From Kribbella sp. NBC_01245 (GTDB taxonomy: Bacteria; Actinomycetota; Actinomycetes; Propionibacteriales; Kribbellaceae), in NCBI RefSeq assembly GCF_036226525.1, contig NZ_CP108487.1:8370001-8434000 (forward strand): a stretch of 64,000 nt of DNA, written 5' to 3'. Made by a program: the position numbers and the translations under genes. This document shows, in pieces, positions 50,224 to 59,564 of this stretch (position 1 is its first letter; each line of letters begins with the position of its first letter). The notes beneath the pieces are model-generated. The model searched no databases. It had not been told where the DNA came from and was given only the letters and a program-made list of their open reading frames with translations.

Positions 50224-51728
50224 TGACCGACCTGACCCGCAAGACCGCCGTCGAGCTGTCCGAGCTGATGGCGTCCGGCCAGACCAGTTCGGTGGAGATC
50301 ACCCAGGCCCACCTGGACCGGATCGCCGCCGTCGACGGTGCCGTGCACGCGTTCCTGCACGTCGACACCGAGGGCGCGCTCGCGCAGGCCGCCGCGGTCG
50401 ACGCCAAGCGCGCCGCGGGGGATGACCTCGGCCCGCTCGCCGGTGTGCCGCTGGCGCTGAAGGACGTGCTCGCCCAGGAGGGTGTGCCGACCACGGCCGG
50501 TTCGAAGATCCTCGAGGGCTGGAAGCCGCCGTACGACGCGACCGTGGTGAGCCGTCTGCGCGCCGCCGGCATCGTCATCCTCGGCAAGACCAACATGGAC
50601 GAGTTCGCCATGGGCTCCAGCACGGAGAACTCGGCGTACGGCGTGACCCACAACCCGTGGGACCTCTCCCGTATCCCGGGCGGTTCCGGTGGCGGCTCTT
50701 CGGCGGCCCTCGCGTCGTACGAAGCGCCCCTGGCCATCGGCACCGACACCGGCGGCTCGATCCGTCAGCCCGGTTCCGTCACCGGCACGGTCGGGATCAA
50801 GCCGACGTACGGCGGGACCTCGCGCTACGGGCTGATCGCGCTCGCGTCGAGCCTGGACACGCCCGGCCCGTGCGCCCGTACGACGCTGGATGCGGCGCTC
50901 TTGCACGAGGTCATCGCCGGGTATGACCCGCGCGACTCGACGTCGATCAACGAGCCCGTGCCGCCGGTCGTCGAGGCCGCGCGCCGTGGCGACGTGCAGG
51001 GCATGCGCATCGGTGTCGTCAAAGAGCTCGGTGGCGAGGGCTACCAGCCGGGTGTCGAGGCGCGGTTCCACGAGGCGGTCGAGCTGCTGACCAAGCTCGG
51101 CGCCGAGGTGGTCGAGGTCTCGTGTCCCAACTTCGAGTACGCCTTGCCCGCGTACTACCTGATCCTGCCGAGCGAGGCCTCGTCCAACCTGGCCAAGTTC
51201 GACGCGATGCGGTTCGGCCTGCGCGTCGGCGACGACGGGGTGAACGACGCGGAGAAGGTGATGGGCCTGACCCGGGCGGCCGGTTTCGGTGCCGAGGTCA
51301 AGCGCCGGATCATGCTCGGCACGCACGCGCTCTCGAGCGGTTACTACGACGCGTACTACGGTCAGGCCCAGAAGGTCAGGACCCTGATCGTGCAGGACTT
51401 CGAGCGCGCCTTCCAGCAGGTCGACGTGCTGGTCTCGCCGTCGACGCCGACCACCGCGTTCCCGATCGGCGAGCGGGTCAACGATCCGATCGCGATGTAC
51501 AAGAACGACCTGTGCACCATCCCGACGAACCTGGCCGGTAACGCCGCGGCCTCGTTCCCCTGCGGCCTCGCGGATGAGGACGGCCTGCCGGTCGGCTTCC
51601 ACGTGATGGCGCCGGTGCTGCGCGACGAGCGGCTCTACACCGTCGGCGCCGCGCTCGAGTCGGCCCTGGCCGAACAGTGGGGTGGCACGTTGATGTCCAA
51701 GGCTCCGGAGCTGGAGGTCTCCCGATGA
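50223..51728 (+). CDS. gatA: Aspartyl/glutamyl-tRNA amidotransferase subunit A
   Basis: 501 residues. The amidase subunit, releasing ammonia from glutamine to amidate Glu-tRNA(Gln) and Asp-tRNA(Asn). The Ser-cisSer-Lys triad is seen: Lys in [14 protein letters not shown] (about 80), the Gly/Ser-rich [16 protein letters not shown] (cis-Ser) and the nucleophile Ser in [14 protein letters not shown] (about 180). The start overlaps gatC and the stop overlaps gatB (ATGA), so all three subunits are translationally coupled. Confidence 0.97.
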   Translation: MTDLTRKTAVELSELMASGQTSSVEITQAHLDRIAAVDGAVHAFLHVDTEGALAQAAAVDAKRAAGDDLGPLAGVPLALKDVLAQEGVPTTAGSKILEGWKPPYDATVVSRLRAAGIVILGKTNMDEFAMGSSTENSAYGVTHNPWDLSRIPGGSGGGSSAALASYEAPLAIGTDTGGSIRQPGSVTGTVGIKPTYGGTSRYGLIALASSLDTPGPCARTTLDAALLHEVIAGYDPRDSTSINEPVPPVVEAARRGDVQGMRIGVVKELGGEGYQPGVEARFHEAVELLTKLGAEVVEVSCPNFEYALPAYYLILPSEASSNLAKFDAMRFGLRVGDDGVNDAEKVMGLTRAAGFGAEVKRRIMLGTHALSSGYYDAYYGQAQKVRTLIVQDFERAFQQVDVLVSPSTPTTAFPIGERVNDPIAMYKNDLCTIPTNLAGNAAASFPCGLADEDGLPVGFHVMAPVLRDERLYTVGAALESALAEQWGGTLMSKAPELEVSR

Positions 51729-53227
51729 CTGTCACCGCTGAAGTGCTGGACATCGACACCGCGCTCGCGACGTTCGACCCGGTGATGGGCCTCGAGGTCC
51801 ACGTCGAGCTGAACACCAAGTCGAAGATGTTCTGCGGCTGCCCGACCGAGTTCGGCGCCGAGCCGAACACGCAGACCTGCCCGGTCTGCCTCGGTCTGCC
51901 GGGCGCGTTGCCGGTGGTGAACGCGCGCGCCGTCGAGTCGGCCATCAAGATCGGTCTCGCGCTGAACTGTGAGATCGCCGAGTGGTGCCGCTTCGCCCGG
52001 AAGAACTACTTCTATCCGGACATGCCGAAGAACTTCCAGACCTCGCAGTACGACGAGCCTATCGCCTTCAACGGCTGGACCGAGGTGGTCGTCGACGGCG
52101 AGACGTACCGGATCGAGATCGAGCGCGCGCACATGGAGGAGGACACCGGCAAGTCCCTCCACGTGGGTGGCGCGACCGGCCGGATCCACGGCGCCTCGCA
52201 CTCGCTGGTCGACTACAACCGCGCCGGTATTCCGCTGATCGAGATCGTCACCAAGACCATCGAGGTCCCCGGTGACAAGGCGGCCGCCGTCGCGAAGGCG
52301 TACGTCAGCATGTTGCGCGACCTGCTGCTGGCGCTCGACGTGTCCGACGTCCGGATGGACCAGGGCTCGCTGCGCTGCGACGCGAACGTCTCGCTCAAGC
52401 CGCGCGGTTCTTCAACGTTGGGGACGCGGACCGAGACCAAGAACGTGAACTCGTTCCGTTCGGTCGAGCGCGCGGTGACGTACGAGATCACCCGGCAGGC
52501 GGCGATCCTGACCGGCGGCGGCAAGATCATCCAGGAGACCCGCCACTGGCATGAGGACACCGGTATCACCACGGCCGGCCGGGAGAAGTCGGACGCCGAG
52601 GACTACCGGTACTTCCCCGAGCCCGACCTGGTTCCGGTCGCGCCCTCGCGGGAGTGGGTCGAGCAGCTGCGTGGCACCCTGCCGGAGCAGCCCGCGCTGA
52701 AGCGGGCGCGGCTGCAGAAGGAGTGGGGTTTCACCGATCTGGAGATGCGCGACGTCGTCAACGGCGGCGTGCAGACCCTGCTGGAGCAGACCATCGCGCT
52801 CGGTGTCGCCCCGGCGGCGGCCAAGAAGTGGTGGCTCGGTGAGCTCGCCCGTGCGGCGAACGAGGCCGGTCAGGACATCGACAGCCTCGGGGTCGGCCCG
52901 GCCGAGGTCGCGGCCGTGCAGCAGTTGGTCGACGCCGGCGAGCTGAACGACAAGCTGGCCCGGCAGGTCTTCGACGGCCTGGTCAAGGGTGAGGGCACGC
53001 CCGCGGAGATCGTCGCCGCCCGCGGTCTCAAGCTCGTCTCGGACGACTCGGCTCTACAGGCCGCCGTCGACAAGGCGATCGAGGCCAACCCGGATGTGGT
53101 CGAGAAGGTTCGTTCCGGCAAGCCCGCCGCCGCCGGTGCGCTGATCGGCGCGGTGATGAAGGACATGCGCGGTCAGGCCGACGCCGCCAAGGTCCGCGAG
53201 CTCGTCAACGCCAAGCTCGGTATCTAA
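51725..53227 (+). CDS. gatB: Aspartyl/glutamyl-tRNA amidotransferase subunit B
   Basis: 500 residues. Binds the misacylated tRNA and activates its carboxylate. N-terminal motif [20 protein letters not shown], with the zinc-type Cys pattern CGCPTEF then [17 protein letters not shown], then [20 protein letters not shown]. The C-terminal YqeY-like tail ends [20 protein letters not shown]. Together with GatC and GatA it is the only Gln/Asn-tRNA amidation route visible here. A convergent gene and shared terminator follow. Confidence 0.97.
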   Translation: MTVTAEVLDIDTALATFDPVMGLEVHVELNTKSKMFCGCPTEFGAEPNTQTCPVCLGLPGALPVVNARAVESAIKIGLALNCEIAEWCRFARKNYFYPDMPKNFQTSQYDEPIAFNGWTEVVVDGETYRIEIERAHMEEDTGKSLHVGGATGRIHGASHSLVDYNRAGIPLIEIVTKTIEVPGDKAAAVAKAYVSMLRDLLLALDVSDVRMDQGSLRCDANVSLKPRGSSTLGTRTETKNVNSFRSVERAVTYEITRQAAILTGGGKIIQETRHWHEDTGITTAGREKSDAEDYRYFPEPDLVPVAPSREWVEQLRGTLPEQPALKRARLQKEWGFTDLEMRDVVNGGVQTLLEQTIALGVAPAAAKKWWLGELARAANEAGQDIDSLGVGPAEVAAVQQLVDAGELNDKLARQVFDGLVKGEGTPAEIVAARGLKLVSDDSALQAAVDKAIEANPDVVEKVRSGKPAAAGALIGAVMKDMRGQADAAKVRELVNAKLGI

Positions 53228-53231
53228 AGAA

Positions 53232-53275
53232 AGGTGACCAGCGGTGCCATCAGAGCATCGCGCCGCTGGTCACCT
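53232..53275. terminator. Terminator of gatCAB overlapping the end of the convergent gene
   Basis: A 13-bp perfect stem (AGGTGACCAGCGG with its complement) around an 18-base loop, starting five bases after the gatB stop. The right half encodes the last residues of the convergent HTH protein, whose stop codon lies in the loop. Confidence 0.75.
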
Positions 53276-54725
53276 CGCCGGGCAGGTTGAGCCACCACCC
53301 GGCGATCCCGCGTGCCTTTGCCGGTAGCGTCGTGTCGTCGCGAATGGCGCGCACGGCGAGCCACTCACGAGTGGTGCCCGCGCCATAGGCAAGGCCTTCC
53401 AGTACGTCGGAACAGCCCTGGCTCTTGTCCCGGCGCCACCGATTGGCCTGCCGCTCGATCGCGGCCAGCCAGTACGTCGGCGAGGTGCTGCCGCCGATAT
53501 GCGCGAGCGCGAACGCGGCCGACTGAGCCACCTCGGTTGGAACGCCTTCCGCCATCACCAGCCGCTCGGCCAATCGGCGTTCGGCCGGTCCGCCCAGCAG
53601 TTGCAACGCGCTGAGCAGGTCGGCCGCCCACGCGGGCTGATCCGGAATCGTCCGGCCGCTGGTCAGCTCGATCGCCAACGCCCGGGCCAAGGCCGGCTTG
53701 TACGGCGTCGCGGCCAGCAGGGTGGTCGCGATCAACTGTGCGTCCGACAACGGGTGGAACAGCATGTCGGCGACCATGACCGGCAGGATCGGGTCGTGTA
53801 ACGGCTGGTCCAGCCGGCCGAGGCACAGGTTCACGATCCGGCTCACCACAATCTCTTCGCGGCGGAGCGTATCGGCCGACTTCGGCGCCGGCGGCGAACC
53901 GGTCAACGCCCGCTGGACCGCGGCAACGGCCGGACCTTGCGGCAACTCGCGGGTGAGCTCGACGATCCGGCGTCGCTGCGTGGGAGTGAAATGACCCGCC
54001 TTGAGTTTGCGGATCGTGCCGCGCAGGGCGCCGAGTTGTGCGGCCGGGTTGGACGGATTCTCCAGCTGGGTGAGGATGCCGCTGTTCGCATCGGCATGAC
54101 CGGTGTTGTCGAGCACGCTCACCACTTCGACGAATCCCTGGCCGATCGTCTCCCGGCCGAACGTCACGCACGCGTCGATGGCTGCCGCCTGCCCGGCCGG
54201 ATGGGCCATCATCCGGTTGAACGCCTCGAACCGGCGATGCCAGTTCAGCCCGTCCGCGATCCGCATCTCGCTCAGCAGCCGCTCGGTCATCCGTGCCCAG
54301 GTCCGCCGGGACAAGTAGATCCCCGGGTCCGCCGCGAGCGCCGCGGTGAGGTCATCCCAGTCGTGCCCGGTCATCGCCCCCTCGTCGGCGACGGCGGCCA
54401 GCAGCACGTCCAGCCGCGGATCGTTGACCTCGCGATGTGGCGGCCGGGTGAGCGTCGGCTCGGATCGTCGTTCGGCGGACCAATAGCGGTTCATCGTGTC
54501 GAGCACTGCGACCAGGGAGTTCGGCTCGAGTTCGAGGACGTCCTCATAGCGTCGTACGGCGCTGTGGGGTGCCGCGAGAATGCCCGCCTCCCAACGCGAA
54601 ACCGTGCCCGGCGTGACGCCGTGGGCGCGGGCCATCGCGGCCATCGTGCGGTACTTCGGACTGCCCCCAAGCGTGCGAGTGCTGCGCAGCAACCAGCCTG
54701 CCAGCACCCGTGGACGTACCCCCAT
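53250..54725 (-). CDS. HTH (XRE-like) protein with large helical C-terminal region
   Basis: 491 residues from ATG 54725. Residues about 15-70 form a Cro/C1-type helix-turn-helix (YRTMAAMARAHGVTPGTVSR, then WEAGILAAPHSAVRRYEDVL). The remaining 400 residues are mainly helical, with segments such as LLAATPYKPALARALAIELT, LLSALQLLGGPAERRLAERL and AQSAAFALAHIGGSTSPTYW, which suggest a HEAT-like stack, but no known domain was recognised. It is divergent from a membrane-anchored NPCBM-like protein. A regulatory role is inferred from the HTH only. Confidence 0.8.
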   Translation of the reverse strand: MGVRPRVLAGWLLRSTRTLGGSPKYRTMAAMARAHGVTPGTVSRWEAGILAAPHSAVRRYEDVLELEPNSLVAVLDTMNRYWSAERRSEPTLTRPPHREVNDPRLDVLLAAVADEGAMTGHDWDDLTAALAADPGIYLSRRTWARMTERLLSEMRIADGLNWHRRFEAFNRMMAHPAGQAAAIDACVTFGRETIGQGFVEVVSVLDNTGHADANSGILTQLENPSNPAAQLGALRGTIRKLKAGHFTPTQRRRIVELTRELPQGPAVAAVQRALTGSPPAPKSADTLRREEIVVSRIVNLCLGRLDQPLHDPILPVMVADMLFHPLSDAQLIATTLLAATPYKPALARALAIELTSGRTIPDQPAWAADLLSALQLLGGPAERRLAERLVMAEGVPTEVAQSAAFALAHIGGSTSPTYWLAAIERQANRWRRDKSQGCSDVLEGLAYGAGTTREWLAVRAIRDDTTLPAKARGIAGWWLNLPGEVTSGAML

Positions 54726-54885
54726 GGTCGTCACATCGTGTAACCGGCCCAATGCGTTACCACCAGTCTCAGCTGCTGGCAAGCGATGTTGCGTAAGCCG
54801 GTGGATCGCGCAACAACGCGCCCGCTCGCGAGTTGGCGGACACAGGCTGGATGCTCTCAGTCCGCCCTGCCCGAGGAGCACCCCG

Positions 54886-55584
54886 ATGTCGGTCAAGGAG
54901 AAGTCGGTCCCGGCCAAGAAGGCCGAAGATCGCTGGCATCGCCATCCGGTCTTCGTCGGCGGCGTGGTCGCCCTGCTCACCGCGCTGATCGGCATCGTTT
55001 CAACCCTGATCGCGGGTAAGACCGGAAACCTGCCCGAAGCCCTTTCGCCGACGCCGTCCTTCACGACCGTGACCATTCCCGGCCCGACGACGACCGTTGC
55101 CGGCCCCACGGTCACCACGACGACCACGGCCACGGTGACGATCACACCGGTCGGCACCATCGACACGGCGGCCCCTCCGGTCGCCGCGAAGCTCACCGCG
55201 TTGACGTCCAATGATGGCTGGGAGGACGGGCCGCTGGAACTGAACGGCAGCCCGTACGGCGACTCGGTCCGGTCCGGCCTGAGTACGTGCCGGCAGACCA
55301 AGACGAGTACCTGGCGGATGTCGCGCGACTACGCGAAACTCACCACGACCGTCGGCCTGACGGATGACTCGGCGCCGGACCTCCGGGTGCAGTTCCGGGC
55401 GTACGTCGATGGGCGGAGCGTTCTCACGCCGGTGAACCTGACCAAGGGCACGACCCGGAAACTCGAGATCCCTCTCAACAAGGGTCTCGACCTCAAACTC
55501 GAGATCGCGATGATCGCCGGGAACAAGAACACTTGCAGCATCCAGGGGTACGGCGTGTGGGCGGACCCGACCGTCTACCCCTGA
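54886..55584 (+). CDS. Membrane-anchored NPCBM-like protein
   Basis: 232 residues; GGAG seven bases before the ATG. A short basic cytosolic start, one membrane helix (VFVGGVVALLTALIGIVSTL, about 22-43), then a Thr/Pro linker (TVTTTTTATVTIT) and an extracellular domain of about 130 residues. That domain (LNGSPYGDSVRSGLSTCRQT; TTTVGLTDDSAPDLRVQFRA; YVDGRSVLTPVNLTKGTTRK; LEIPLNKGLDLKLEIAMIAG) has the layout of the NPCBM fold of sugar-binding modules. One Cys pair could form a disulfide. It is divergent from the HTH protein and its end overlaps the PQQ dehydrogenase gene tail to tail. Ligand unknown. Confidence 0.78.
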   Translation: MSVKEKSVPAKKAEDRWHRHPVFVGGVVALLTALIGIVSTLIAGKTGNLPEALSPTPSFTTVTIPGPTTTVAGPTVTTTTTATVTITPVGTIDTAAPPVAAKLTALTSNDGWEDGPLELNGSPYGDSVRSGLSTCRQTKTSTWRMSRDYAKLTTTVGLTDDSAPDLRVQFRAYVDGRSVLTPVNLTKGTTRKLEIPLNKGLDLKLEIAMIAGNKNTCSIQGYGVWADPTVYP

Positions 55585-56747
55585 GTGACGGTCAGCCGAA
55601 GGATGCGGTCGTCGCCGTCGCGTGGGTCGGCCCGGCCGTCCGTGTTGGAGGTGGTGAGCCAGAGCGACCCGTCCGGCGCGGTCTCGACGGTACGAAGCCG
55701 GCCGAGCTGGTTCGTCAGGTAGGCGACGGGTTCACCGGTCCGGCGGCCGGCGTTGTCGACCGGGATGGCCCAGAGCCGTTCGCCGCGTAGGCCCGCCATG
55801 AAGATGTTGCCCTGGGCAAAGGCGATCCCCGAGGGCGAGGCGACGTCCACGGTCCACTGGGCGATCGGATTCGTCATCCCGTCGAGCGACTCGATGCCCT
55901 CGGCTGCGGGCCAGCCGTAGTTCGCGCCGGCCTTGATCGCGTTCAACTCGTCCCACTCGTCCTGCCCGAACTCCGCGGCGTACAACTGGTTGCCCCCGAA
56001 AGCCAGCCCTTGCACGTTGCGATGGCCCTTGCTGAACACGGGGGAGCCGGCCCGGGGATTGCCGGGGGCAGGCTGGCCGTCGCCGGTGATGCGCAGGATC
56101 TTGCCGCCGAGCGTGTTGTCGTTCTGGGCGTTCTCGCGCTCCCGGCCGTCACCCGTGCCGACGTACAGGAAGCCGTCCGGGCCGAACTTGATCCGGCCGC
56201 CGTTGTGCACCGCGGACATCGGAATGCCCTCGAAGATGACGCGTGGTTCGGTGATCTGGTTGTTCCGCCAGGTGAAGCGCGCGATCCGGTTGTCGTCGCC
56301 GGTGCTGTAGTAGGCGTAGACGTACGGCCGGGTCGCGAACTTCGGGTCGACCGCCAGCCCGAGCAGGCCGCCCTCCGACGATGGATCGACGTCCGGTACC
56401 GTGCCGACCTCGGACACCTGGCCGCCCACGATCCGCTTCACCTTCGCCGAATCCCGCTCGGCCACCAACGCCGACTTGTCGGGCAAAAACGCCAAGCCCC
56501 ACGGCACTTCCAGCCCTGTCGCCACCGTGCCGGCGACCACGACCTTGGCTGCCTTGCCCGGCCCGCTGCTCGCCGTAGGCGTCGACGGCGTCGAGGGCTT
56601 CGGGGACGTCGTCGATGGCGGCGGCTCGGTTGAAGGCGTCAACGTGGTCGTCCGCCCAGGCGTCGGCGACGCCTCGCCGTCACCGCCGGAACAACCAGTC
56701 GCGACCAACGCCATGGCGACCGCACCCCAGATAACCCGCCGACTCAT
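55575..56747 (-). CDS. PQQ-dependent sugar dehydrogenase-like lipoprotein
   Basis: 390 residues from ATG 56747. The lipoprotein signal RVIWGAVAMALVATGCSGGD puts the lipidated Cys near 20; a Thr/Pro/Ser linker follows. The catalytic beta-propeller is that of soluble aldose/glucose dehydrogenases: VPWGLAFLPDKSALVAERDS, EGGLLGLAVDPKFATRPYVY, HNGGRIKFGPDGFLYVGTGD (with the family His) and GHRNVQGLAFGGNQLYAAEF. Probably oxidises an aldose at the cell surface with PQQ and calcium. Substrate and whether the organism makes PQQ are not known from this window. Confidence 0.9.
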   Translation of the reverse strand: MSRRVIWGAVAMALVATGCSGGDGEASPTPGRTTTLTPSTEPPPSTTSPKPSTPSTPTASSGPGKAAKVVVAGTVATGLEVPWGLAFLPDKSALVAERDSAKVKRIVGGQVSEVGTVPDVDPSSEGGLLGLAVDPKFATRPYVYAYYSTGDDNRIARFTWRNNQITEPRVIFEGIPMSAVHNGGRIKFGPDGFLYVGTGDGRERENAQNDNTLGGKILRITGDGQPAPGNPRAGSPVFSKGHRNVQGLAFGGNQLYAAEFGQDEWDELNAIKAGANYGWPAAEGIESLDGMTNPIAQWTVDVASPSGIAFAQGNIFMAGLRGERLWAIPVDNAGRRTGEPVAYLTNQLGRLRTVETAPDGSLWLTTSNTDGRADPRDGDDRILRLTVTQG

Positions 56748-56820
56748 CCGCCCGAGCACCTTCCGTTGGAAACCGAGAGCCCCACGGTAGCCACCTGGAC
56801 CGAAAGCCGGGCGTAAGCGG

Positions 56821-58113
56821 TCAGCTCAGCCAGGTCGGCCGGAGCGGGAAGTCGGAGGTGGCGTCGGGGTGGAGTTTTACGGCGAGGACTTGGTGGAGTT
56901 GCACCTCGTTGCGCTCGAAGCCGACCCGGCAGGCGGCCAGGTAGAGCCCCCAGACCTTGGCGGTGGCCGGCCCGACCTCTTCGACGGCCTCATCCCAATG
57001 GGCCTGAAGATTGTCGGACCAGGCGGCAAGGGTCTTGGCGTAGTGCTCGCGCAGGTTCTCCGAATGCCGGACCTCGAAACCGGTGTCCTGCATTTCGGTG
57101 ATGATCCGGCCCGATCCGGTCAGCTCGCCGTCCGGGAAGATGTAGCGGTCGATGAACGCGCCGGTCGGGCGCAGCCGGTTGTCGGACCGCGTGATGCTGT
57201 GGTTGAGCAGGCGCCCGCCCGGCTTGAGCCGCTCCAGCAGGAAACCGAAGTACGACGGGTAGTTCCGGATGCCGATGTGCTCGGTCAGACCGATCGAGCT
57301 GATCGCGTCGAACTCCCGCTCCGGCACATCGCGGTAATCCCCGAACCGCACCTCCGCCACACCACCCAGGCCGTCGCGCTCGATCGCCGAGCGGGCCCAA
57401 GACGCTTGCTCCGAGGACAACGTCACCCCGAGCGCCTGGACGCCGTACTCGCGAGCCGCATGCCGGACCATGCCACCCCAGCCGCAACCCACGTCGAGCA
57501 GGCGCATGCCTGGTTTGAGGTCGAGCTTGCGGGCGACCAGGTCGAACTTCTCCGTCTGGGCCTGCTCCAGCGTCGCGTCATCGCTGGGGTAAACCGCGCA
57601 GGTGTACGCCATCGACGGGCCGAGAACCCACTCGTAGAACGTGTTCGACACGTCGTAGTGGTGGTGGATCGCGGCCCGATCGCGGGTCTTCGAATGCCGC
57701 AGGCCCTCGAACGTACGCCGCCAGCGGGGGAGGTGCTCCTGCGGCGGAGGTGGCGGCGGCTTGAGGTGGTTCCAGCCCAGACCGCGGACGATTCGCAAGG
57801 CCTCCGCGGGCGTTGGGCGCTGGAACGACAACTGGCGCAGCATCAACCGCATCAGCTCGTACGGATTGGCCGGGTGCGAGCCCTCGATCTCGAGGTCGCC
57901 CGCGACATACGCACGGACCAGGCCGAGATCGCCGGGGGCGGTCAGGATGTACGACAGGCCGCGCTCGTTGGCGAGGTGCATGTGCACGGCCGCGTCCTCG
58001 GGACCGGCCGAGCTTCCGTCGTACGCCGTGAAGCGGAACGGCAGACCGGCCGGGGTCACGGCGGTCAGGGCATCCGCGATCAATACCTGAGTCGGGTTCA
58101 TCGTCGCCGTCAT
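56821..58113 (-). CDS. TmsB-like fatty acid methyltransferase (CFA synthase family)
   Basis: 430 residues. SAM-dependent methylation of a phospholipid double bond. The cyclopropane-synthase core is clear: HHHYDVSNTFYEWVLGPSMA, YTCAVYPSDDATLEQAQTEK, motif I LLDVGCGWGGMVRHAAREYG, then AISSIGLTEHIGIRNYPSYF and RYIFPDGELTGSGRIITEMQ. It is coupled (ATGA) to a FAD oxidase-type gene. In mycobacteria and relatives this pair (TmsB, related to UfaA1, with TmsA) makes 10-methyl-branched fatty acids such as tuberculostearic acid. The pairing, not this sequence alone, is the reason for preferring that role over plain cyclopropanation. Confidence 0.85.
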   Translation of the reverse strand: MTATMNPTQVLIADALTAVTPAGLPFRFTAYDGSSAGPEDAAVHMHLANERGLSYILTAPGDLGLVRAYVAGDLEIEGSHPANPYELMRLMLRQLSFQRPTPAEALRIVRGLGWNHLKPPPPPPQEHLPRWRRTFEGLRHSKTRDRAAIHHHYDVSNTFYEWVLGPSMAYTCAVYPSDDATLEQAQTEKFDLVARKLDLKPGMRLLDVGCGWGGMVRHAAREYGVQALGVTLSSEQASWARSAIERDGLGGVAEVRFGDYRDVPEREFDAISSIGLTEHIGIRNYPSYFGFLLERLKPGGRLLNHSITRSDNRLRPTGAFIDRYIFPDGELTGSGRIITEMQDTGFEVRHSENLREHYAKTLAAWSDNLQAHWDEAVEEVGPATAKVWGLYLAACRVGFERNEVQLHQVLAVKLHPDATSDFPLRPTWLS

Positions 58114-59453
58114 CGGCGCGTCACCGCCTTCTCGTAAAGCCCGGTCAACCGGGACTGCGGGTCGTAGCGTTCTTTCACCTCTGCCAGGGCCGGCACGTTG
58201 TAGAGCCGGTCGAACGTCTCCCGGTCGTAGTAAGCGTCCGAGTAGAGCGATTTGTGCCCATCGAAGTCGGCGACGGCGGCCTCGATCTTGCGGTTCACGT
58301 CGCCGTCGTGAGCACCTGGCGCGATCGCCACCGTGCCCCAGAAGCCGACGTTGACGTACGTCTCGCCCGGCTTGAGCGGGTAGAGCGGCCAGTCCGCCTT
58401 AGCCCGCAGCGGGCACAGCCAAACCGGCCGCATCCCGACCTCGGCGTCGAACCAGCGCAGGAATCCCGCCAGCCGGTCGAGCGGGATCTCGACATCCTGG
58501 ACCACGCGTTCGCGCGGCGGTTTGCCCTTGCGGGCGTCGAGCTTGGCCGCGATGTGCCAGCGGTTCTCCAGCCCGATCAGCTTGTGGAAGACGTCGCTGC
58601 GTCGGAATCGCTTCGGCCACAAGCGCCGTACGTAAGGGTTCTGCACGCCGAACGCCGAGGAGCACCAGAACCAGTCGGTGTCCCAGCGCCAGAGGTAGTC
58701 GTTGGCGGTCAACGTATCTTTCGATCGTTGCCGGATCGACCGATAGAAGATGTGCTGACCCGTGTAGTCGCTGGTCTTCGTCACGGCATCGCTGTTCCGC
58801 CCGAGGGTCAGGTAGGCCTCGTCCGGGCTGAAGGCCACACCGTCGAGGAAATGCACCGGCTCGTCGCGGTACTTGCCCTCAGCAATGATCTCGGCGATCA
58901 CCTCTGCCAGGTCGTCCAGGGCGACGGGGATATGCCGGAGCGCGACGTACGGCGAGATGCGGTCGAGGTCGATCCGGAGCCGGGTGGCGTATCCCAGCGA
59001 GCCGTAGGAGTTCGGGAAAGTGCGGAACAAGTCGGCGTGCTCGTTGTCCGGCCGGGCAGTCACGATCTCCCCGGCACCGGTGAGGATGTCCATCTCGACG
59101 ACGGACTCGTGCGGCAGCCCCTCGCGGAACGAGGACGACTCGATGCCGAGGCCGCTCACCGCACCGCCGAGGGTGATCGTGCGCAACTGCGGCACGACCT
59201 TGGGGGTGAGGTTGTACGGCAGGGTGGCCGCGACCAGGTCCTCGTACGTGCACATGCCCTGGACATCCGCCGTACGGGCCTCGGCGTCGATCGAGATCAC
59301 GCCGGTCAGACCGGATACGTCGAGCCCTGGGGTGTCCACCGCCGTTCTGGGCCGGAACAGGTTGGAACTGCGCTTCGCGAGACGGACCGGCCGGCCCAGG
59401 GGAATCTGCCGGTACGACGCCCGAAGCTGCTCGACTGCCGAACCGTGGTCCAT
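58110..59453 (-). CDS. TmsA-like FAD-linked oxidoreductase
   Basis: 447 residues from ATG 59453 (AGGTG nine bases before); an in-frame GTG at 59465 is possible. The VAO-type FAD domain is at the N-terminus (GVISIDAEARTADVQGMCTY, then VVPQLRTITLGGAVSGLGIE and SSFREGLPHESVVEMDILTG, then YGSLGYATRLRIDLD). The C-terminal part resembles DHCR24-like reductases. With TmsB it would reduce the 10-methylene intermediate to a saturated 10-methyl branch. It is the first gene of the two-gene operon, and overlaps tmsB by four bases. Confidence 0.83.
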   Translation of the reverse strand: MDHGSAVEQLRASYRQIPLGRPVRLAKRSSNLFRPRTAVDTPGLDVSGLTGVISIDAEARTADVQGMCTYEDLVAATLPYNLTPKVVPQLRTITLGGAVSGLGIESSSFREGLPHESVVEMDILTGAGEIVTARPDNEHADLFRTFPNSYGSLGYATRLRIDLDRISPYVALRHIPVALDDLAEVIAEIIAEGKYRDEPVHFLDGVAFSPDEAYLTLGRNSDAVTKTSDYTGQHIFYRSIRQRSKDTLTANDYLWRWDTDWFWCSSAFGVQNPYVRRLWPKRFRRSDVFHKLIGLENRWHIAAKLDARKGKPPRERVVQDVEIPLDRLAGFLRWFDAEVGMRPVWLCPLRAKADWPLYPLKPGETYVNVGFWGTVAIAPGAHDGDVNRKIEAAVADFDGHKSLYSDAYYDRETFDRLYNVPALAEVKERYDPQSRLTGLYEKAVTRR

Positions 59454-59564
59454 TGTCGGAGGCACCTAACCAGAGTACGACGCGGTGCCCCGTCCCGGCA
59501 GGCGTTTTCCACAAGGCGGCCCACCTGTTCGGAAACTGTCGGAGGGCGCGGGTAAGTTGCTGAC

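Noticed and set aside
56869-58137. 422-codon plus-strand frame across the TmsB-like gene
   Set aside because: Antisense to a gene with intact methyltransferase motifs and an operon partner.
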